Shown one piece after another: positions 62,554 to 64,000 of a stretch of DNA of 64,000 bases. The position numbers were made by a program, and so were the translations under genes. The notes under the pieces were generated by a model. The model saw nothing but the letters and a program-made list of their open reading frames with translations, did no database searches and was not told where the DNA came from. Source of the stretch: Hoplostethus atlanticus (taxonomy: Eukaryota; Chordata; Actinopteri; Trachichthyiformes; Trachichthyidae). Within the stretch, counting starts at the first letter, position 1, and each line of letters opens with the position of its first letter. The stretch lies in contig JAXDDX010000310.1 of the NCBI GenBank assembly GCA_034670405.1, forward strand, positions 139,501 to 203,500, in the 5' to 3' direction.

Positions 62554-63688
62554 AAATAAATAAAACAATGCACAAACTGAATAATAAACGGCATACAAAT
62601 AAAATAGACAATGGTTAACGTATAAAAGGTAAACAAAAGCTAAAAAACATTGCTCATTACATTCAAGTGATTTATCAGATGCTAAGTGCATACAACGTAG
62701 GCAAGAGAACTACTAGTCACCATTAGCTGTATAAACTGTGGTAAAGGACTACATTCCCCAGCAGACAACAGCCAGTGGGCCATCTTGCCCCAGGTGAAGG
62801 GCGTTACTATTGGTCTAACATCTTCGCCCTGTGAAGAGCCTTCTTACTACCTGTTAATTCAATAGTATCGCTCTGTACACTGATCTTTTCATTTGAATGT
62901 AATGTTTTGGTTCATATCTGGTTTTGTTAATGGACTTTTCTCAACAAATGTGTTTAAAAGTCCATGGTATCCTCTAGGAGTGATGGCGCCAATTTTTCCA
63001 GGGAGCTGATTGGTGAGGAGGTTTTTTATCCGTTTTGATCTGATATCCTGAACATAACCTGCAGGTTAACTGTTCAGCATGAGTTGCTATGGCGACACGC
63101 TTTTCGTGACACCGAAAACCCTGGATTAACCCTGAAGGTACCTCGCTTACCCTTAATGCAGCTTCGTAGTACAGGCCCCAGGTCATTTGGGCTTGAGTGA
63201 TGTGGAGGGTCCTGCATGGTCTAGTGGCTGTTAATGCCTTCATCTGTTCTAAATCCAAATGTCATGATAATTGTCCTTACAGTTGACTCCAACTATTATA
63301 AAGCAATGAAGGACGTCGATACCCTGACCAGTATCTGGCCCCAGACAGGAGGAACTTGGTTTTGGCTGGAAGGGTTCCTCTAGTTTTCTTTACTTTTGTG
63401 ATGATGACTGAACTTAATTTAACTACATTTTCATACACAAATTGAAACAGGATTCCCACCCGAGGATCAATAAAGTATCGAGCTAATAAATTCAAAATTC
63501 TCTCTCTTTGTCTGTCTCTCCTCCTTTCCATGTCTCAGAATAGAAATCTGATGCAAGAAACTCAGAAAATATATTGTGTGTATGTGTGTGGTGGGCGGTG
63601 GGCGGTCTTACTCTGGTAGTACTAGTTGAGCTAACAGCTGCAGGTTGGTGGAACAGTTAACCAGAGAACAAGATCGAGCAAACTGAGT
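49717..63688 (-). CDS. itga4: Integrin alpha-4, last twelve exons (gene span; 5' partial)
   Basis: Twelve - strand exons (63612-63688, 62290-62422, 61617-61718, 60970-61046, 56847-56936, 56536-56623, 55746-55853, 55353-55478, 55096-55221, 52284-52382, 51726-51845, 49717-49791) join in matching phases to about 406 codons plus stop. The product is the membrane-proximal part of an alpha integrin: leg-domain beta-sandwich sequence with [16 protein letters not shown] and VTPTSFVFG, one transmembrane helix ([20 protein letters not shown]) and a cytoplasmic tail KAGFFKREF ... RRDSWDY. The tail fits alpha-4 (KAGFFKR, RRDSW, the paxillin-binding segment) better than the close paralogue alpha-9 (KMGFFRR). 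Alpha-4 pairs with beta-1 or beta-7 on leukocytes and binds VCAM-1 and fibronectin. Convergence with CERKL agrees with mammalian gene order. The ligand-binding propeller lies past the window end. Confidence 0.93.
49850..51168 (-). repeat. 45-bp minisatellite with higher-order blocks
   Basis: About 29 units: CACTGCCACCACAGAGAAAC then ACTGCAGCTAATATCACTAC and CATAA. Because 45 is divisible by 3, three long - strand frames stay open (49853-51152), reading [15 protein letters not shown] repeats. Two blocks of about 370 bases (around 50030-50440 and 50410-50830) are near copies. It lies in the last ITGA4 intron and is not coding. Confidence 0.95.
51535..51725 (+). repeat. CAGTATGCAGTACTTCAGTA repeats next to the TM exon donor
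   Basis: Four or five units of about 45 bases reading CACCAGTATGCAGTACTTCA and GTAGGTACAGAATATAGTA, ending about 15 bases from the ITGA4 donor at 51725. Confidence 0.85.
51726..51845 (-). CDS. itga4: ITGA4 exon, transmembrane segment
   Basis: Encodes [16 protein letters not shown], then a hydrophobic run from VFIII to LIYCLWK, the single membrane-spanning helix. Acceptor TATATCTAG, donor TGGAAG|GTAAAAA. The acceptor is copied in the adjoining 38-bp array. Confidence 0.95.
51846..52200 (-). repeat. 38-bp array repeating the ITGA4 TM-exon acceptor
   Basis: On the - strand the real acceptor reads GTTGTGCATATCTAG|GTGGTG. The word GTTGTGTATATCTAGGTATT recurs about nine times upstream at 38-base steps (first + strand copy CCTAGATATAC near 51884). 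Each copy keeps the AG|GT junction. Confidence 0.9.
52284..52382 (-). CDS. itga4: ITGA4 exon, juxtamembrane extracellular
   Basis: 33 codons, [20 protein letters not shown] to QKHPTAQ, phase 0 both sides. Acceptor CCTGCCAG, donor CACAG|GTAAAA. Confidence 0.9.
52521..52879 (-). mobile_element. Solo LTR (359 bp)
   Basis: Starts TGTAGC, ends GCCACA, 5-bp target duplication ATGTC at 52516-52520 and 52880-52884. On the - strand a CTTTATAACC TATA-like word precedes an AATAAA in CAAATAAAACGG. Same family as 26708-27316 but about 250 bases shorter in the middle. Confidence 0.85.
53153..53512. mobile_element. Possible further solo LTR or MITE
   Basis: Begins TGTCGTGATC, ends GCTGTGACA, flanked by CAATC and AAATC (four of five bases alike). 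It holds a GA tract at 53410-53442. The terminal TG and CA and near-duplicate flanks suggest an LTR, but there is no second copy in the window to confirm it. Confidence 0.4.
53566..54997 (-). repeat. 30-bp minisatellite CCAGATCTCCTACCACCAGA
   Basis: About 47 units of exactly 30 bases: CCAGATCTCCTACCACCAGA then CTGAAGGGGTT. Point variants (GATCTTC, GATCTGC, GGTCTCC, GACAGGATT) recur in the same order in blocks, showing segmental duplication of several units together. ITGA4 intron. Confidence 0.97.
55096..55221 (-). CDS. itga4: ITGA4 exon
   Basis: 42 codons, [20 protein letters not shown] to [14 protein letters not shown] end ([11 protein letters not shown]). Aligns with human HCLNFLCNFGKMESGKEASV. 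Acceptor GTGTAG, donor GCTCCG|GTACAC running into a CA/GT tract of about 50 bases. Confidence 0.92.
55353..55478 (-). CDS. itga4: ITGA4 exon
   Basis: 42 codons, [20 protein letters not shown] to [11 protein letters not shown]. The [10 protein letters not shown] part matches human VRFLSKTDKRL. Acceptor TCTCCAG, donor GATG|GTATAC. Confidence 0.9.
55485..55605 (+). repeat. (CAGA)n tract
   Basis: CAGACAGACAGG and related tetranucleotides; on the - strand it forms the pyrimidine-rich region upstream of the exon ending at 55478. Confidence 0.9.
55746..55853 (-). CDS. itga4: ITGA4 exon
   Basis: 36 codons, [20 protein letters not shown] to LHLADWQ. Matches human VINAGNSMAPNVSVEIMVPN. Acceptor GTGTGCAG, donor GGCAG|GTACAC. 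Confidence 0.93.
56160..56455 (+). repeat. TTAGATTAGG array
   Basis: About 55 degenerate five-base units TTAGA and TTAGG with ATTGG and AAATTAG variants in an ITGA4 intron. Confidence 0.9.
56536..56623 (-). CDS. itga4: ITGA4 exon
   Basis: Reads [20 protein letters not shown] then TERFNYTYK. Matches the VNPTSFVYG motif of alpha-4 and alpha-9. The codon before F is split from the previous exon (GG|T). Donor ATAAG|GTAAAA. Confidence 0.95.
56847..56936 (-). CDS. itga4: ITGA4 exon
   Basis: Reads [20 protein letters not shown] then [10 protein letters not shown]. Acceptor CTCCTCAG within a GAGGAGA-rich tract, donor CACGG|GTGAGA. Phase 1 in, 2 out. Confidence 0.93.
57095..57396 (+). repeat. (AGT/AGC)n trinucleotide array, left part
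   Basis: About 100 triplets of AGT, AGC, AAT and AGA. Frames read poly-Ser, poly-Val or poly-Leu. It continues at 60161-60205 beyond the LINE, which was inserted into it. Confidence 0.95.
57397..60160 (-). mobile_element. CR1/Rex1-like LINE, long copy
   Basis: On the - strand the frame is open from the right border (60160) to the stop at 57660, over 830 codons with no break. It holds the endonuclease C-terminal two thirds ([17 protein letters not shown]), a long linker, and a complete reverse transcriptase ([47 protein letters not shown]). The endonuclease N-terminus is lost by 5' truncation. The 3' end is TTCAAGATTCAAGATTCAAG on the + strand. AGCAGTAGTAATA flanks both ends (57383 and 60161), a probable 13-bp target duplication within the microsatellite. 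The intact frame suggests recent insertion. Confidence 0.93.
57660..60160 (-). CDS. LINE endonuclease-reverse transcriptase ORF (5' truncated, otherwise open)
   Basis: The first Met is at 59978 but the frame is already open at the insertion border. The endonuclease catalytic GDFN and SDH motifs and the RT palm YADD-equivalent FADD are present. Without the endonuclease N-terminus the copy is unlikely to move by itself, though an RT could still be translated. Compared with 10059-11123 the RT parts differ by a handful of residues such as VHITED against VNITED and FGSSS against FGNSS. Confidence 0.9.
60161..60205 (+). repeat. (AGT)n array, right part
   Basis: AGCAGTAGTAATAATAGCAG and following triplets continue the array left of the LINE. 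Confidence 0.85.
60206..60840. other. ITGA4 intron; no gene seen
   Basis: No conserved coding frame. A duplicated ACCGCTACCATTTACTAACA word lies at about 60770 and 60815 (first copy ATCGCTACC). Confidence 0.55.
60970..61046 (-). CDS. itga4: ITGA4 exon
   Basis: Reads [20 protein letters not shown] then SVNTS. Acceptor CTGTAG, donor AGCAG|GTAAGA. A GGAT/GAAT repeat lies just downstream at 60858-60930. Confidence 0.92.
61340..61616 (-). repeat. 32-bp array next to and resembling the ITGA4 donor at 61617
   Basis: On the - strand the real donor reads CAG|GTAGGTCTCAGCCAATCACA. About eight units downstream read CTGTAGGCTTCAGCCAATCACA then CTCTGACATA, 32 bases each, retaining GTAGG and the following intron sequence. 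Confidence 0.88.
61617..61718 (-). CDS. itga4: ITGA4 exon
   Basis: 34 codons, [20 protein letters not shown] to LLPVHAQ, with two cysteines typical of the leg domains. Acceptor GTGTAG, donor CCCAG|GTAGGT. Confidence 0.92.
61972..62289 (-). repeat. 39-bp array repeating the ITGA4 donor at 62290
   Basis: On the + strand ACTTACATTATCCAGTACTT occurs at 61972, 62011, 62050 (ACTCAC variant), 62089, 62128, 62167, 62206, 62245 and 62284, every 39 bases. On the - strand each reads ATCAAAGTACTGGATAAT|GTAAGTAAAC; the copy at 62284 is the genuine exon end and donor, the other eight are intronic copies of it. Units alternate TTTTATGG and TAGTATGG. Confidence 0.97.
62290..62422 (-). CDS. itga4: ITGA4 exon
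   Basis: Reads [20 protein letters not shown], then [20 protein letters not shown] and VLDN. Matches the YLALGAVKSISLNISISNLG region of alpha-4/alpha-9. Acceptor AATCAGAG|G chosen by phase with the 63612 exon. Donor GATAAT|GTAAGT. Confidence 0.93.
62498..62552 (+). repeat. (CT)n microsatellite
   Basis: About 26 CT units. Confidence 0.95.
62655..62735 (+). repeat. L2 tail fragment
   Basis: CATTACATTCAAGTGATTTA then GAACTACTAGTCACCATTAG matches the L2 3' region at 22845-22945 with internal loss. Confidence 0.7.
63045..63180 (-). repeat. Terminal fragment of a DNA transposon family
   Basis: CGTGACACCGAAAACCCTGG and then GATTAACCCTGAAGGTACCT lead to CGTAGTACAGGCCCCA, an inverted-repeat-like end. 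The word ATGACACCGAAAACCCTGGA also occurs at 38634-38653, so two partial copies exist. Confidence 0.55.
63612..63688 (-). CDS. itga4: ITGA4 exon (most 5' in window)
   Basis: Reads [20 protein letters not shown] then QLVLP. The C-STNLQL-L pattern matches CAADLQLQGKLLL of alpha-4/alpha-9 family members. Acceptor CTACCAG, donor CCAGA|GTAAGA; phase 2 out agrees with the next exon. Confidence 0.85.
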
Positions 63689-63884
63689 CTGGTAGAAAGA
63701 CAGACAGAGAGACAGACAGACAGAGAGTGAGACGGACAGAGAGAGAGACAGTTAATTCATAACACCATTGATAATAAAAGGTGTACAGTTGTAGTTTTCC
63801 ATGTTGATGACATCACAGACTGTTCCATTGACTTCTGACCTCAAACCCTAGCATTAGTATTAACTAGTACTAACTAGTAACTGG

Positions 63885-64000
63885 TTGGTGATGGTACCTG
63901 GTTAGTGATGGTACCTGGTTAGTCATGGTACCTGGTTGGTCATGGTACCTGGTTAGTGATGGTACCTGGTTGGTCATATACCTGGTTAGTGATGGTACCT
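63885..64000 (+). repeat. 17-bp TGGTTAGTGATGGTACC array
   Basis: About seven units of TGGTTAGTGATGGTACC and TGGTTGGTCATGGTACC running off the window end. Confidence 0.92.

Noticed and set aside
49717..63688. ITGA9 as identity of the integrin
   Set aside because: The tail KAGFFKR and RRDSW and the neighbour CERKL favour ITGA4, though alpha-9 is the closest alternative.

Overview
The window reads as teleost fish nuclear DNA. It carries intron-split vertebrate genes, heavy microsatellite and minisatellite load, fish-type LINEs (an L2 and a CR1/Rex1-like family), BEL/Pao LTR retrotransposons and Tc1-like DNA transposon remains. No bacterial gene organisation, CRISPR array or functional RNA gene was seen.

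Two genes account for the conserved coding sequence. CERKL (ceramide kinase-like) lies on the + strand. Twelve exons, here numbered 2-13, can be chained with consistent phases from 1928 to the stop at 44721; exon 1 lies outside the window. ITGA4 (integrin alpha-4) lies on the - strand. Its last twelve exons run from 63688 down to the stop at 49717, covering extracellular leg sequence, the transmembrane segment and the GFFKR tail; the 5' part lies beyond 64000. The genes are convergent (tail to tail), the same neighbour order as the human ITGA4-CERKL pair at 2q31, which supports both names.

Layout: 1-1500, fragments of L2, a Tc1/mariner-like element and a Myb/SANT-type transposon gene. 1500-19200, CERKL exons 2-6 in introns filled with minisatellites (13, 47, about 10, 18, 5, 4 and 35 bp units) plus a 5'-truncated Rex1-like LINE. 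19200-35250, a 16-kb intron holding a BEL/Pao element (22033-32712, 5-bp target duplication) that was itself hit by an L2 LINE and by a solo LTR, followed by a Tc1-like fossil. 35250-44721, CERKL exons 7-13, a 1.76-kb deleted BEL element and a transposon remnant holding a tRNA-like sequence. 44722-49716, the intergenic stretch, mostly a 1.7-kb AT-rich array. 49717-63688, ITGA4 exons between 45-bp and 30-bp arrays, solo LTRs and a second Rex1-like LINE (57397-60160).

The most unusual signal is that at least six tandem arrays are anchored on exon-intron junctions. They carry repeated copies of the real splice acceptor or donor together with exon-edge sequence: CERKL exon 2 acceptor, exon 6 donor and exon 7 acceptor, and ITGA4 junctions at 51845, 61617 and 62290. 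In four cases I checked by translation, using a decoy copy or reading through leads into an in-frame stop.
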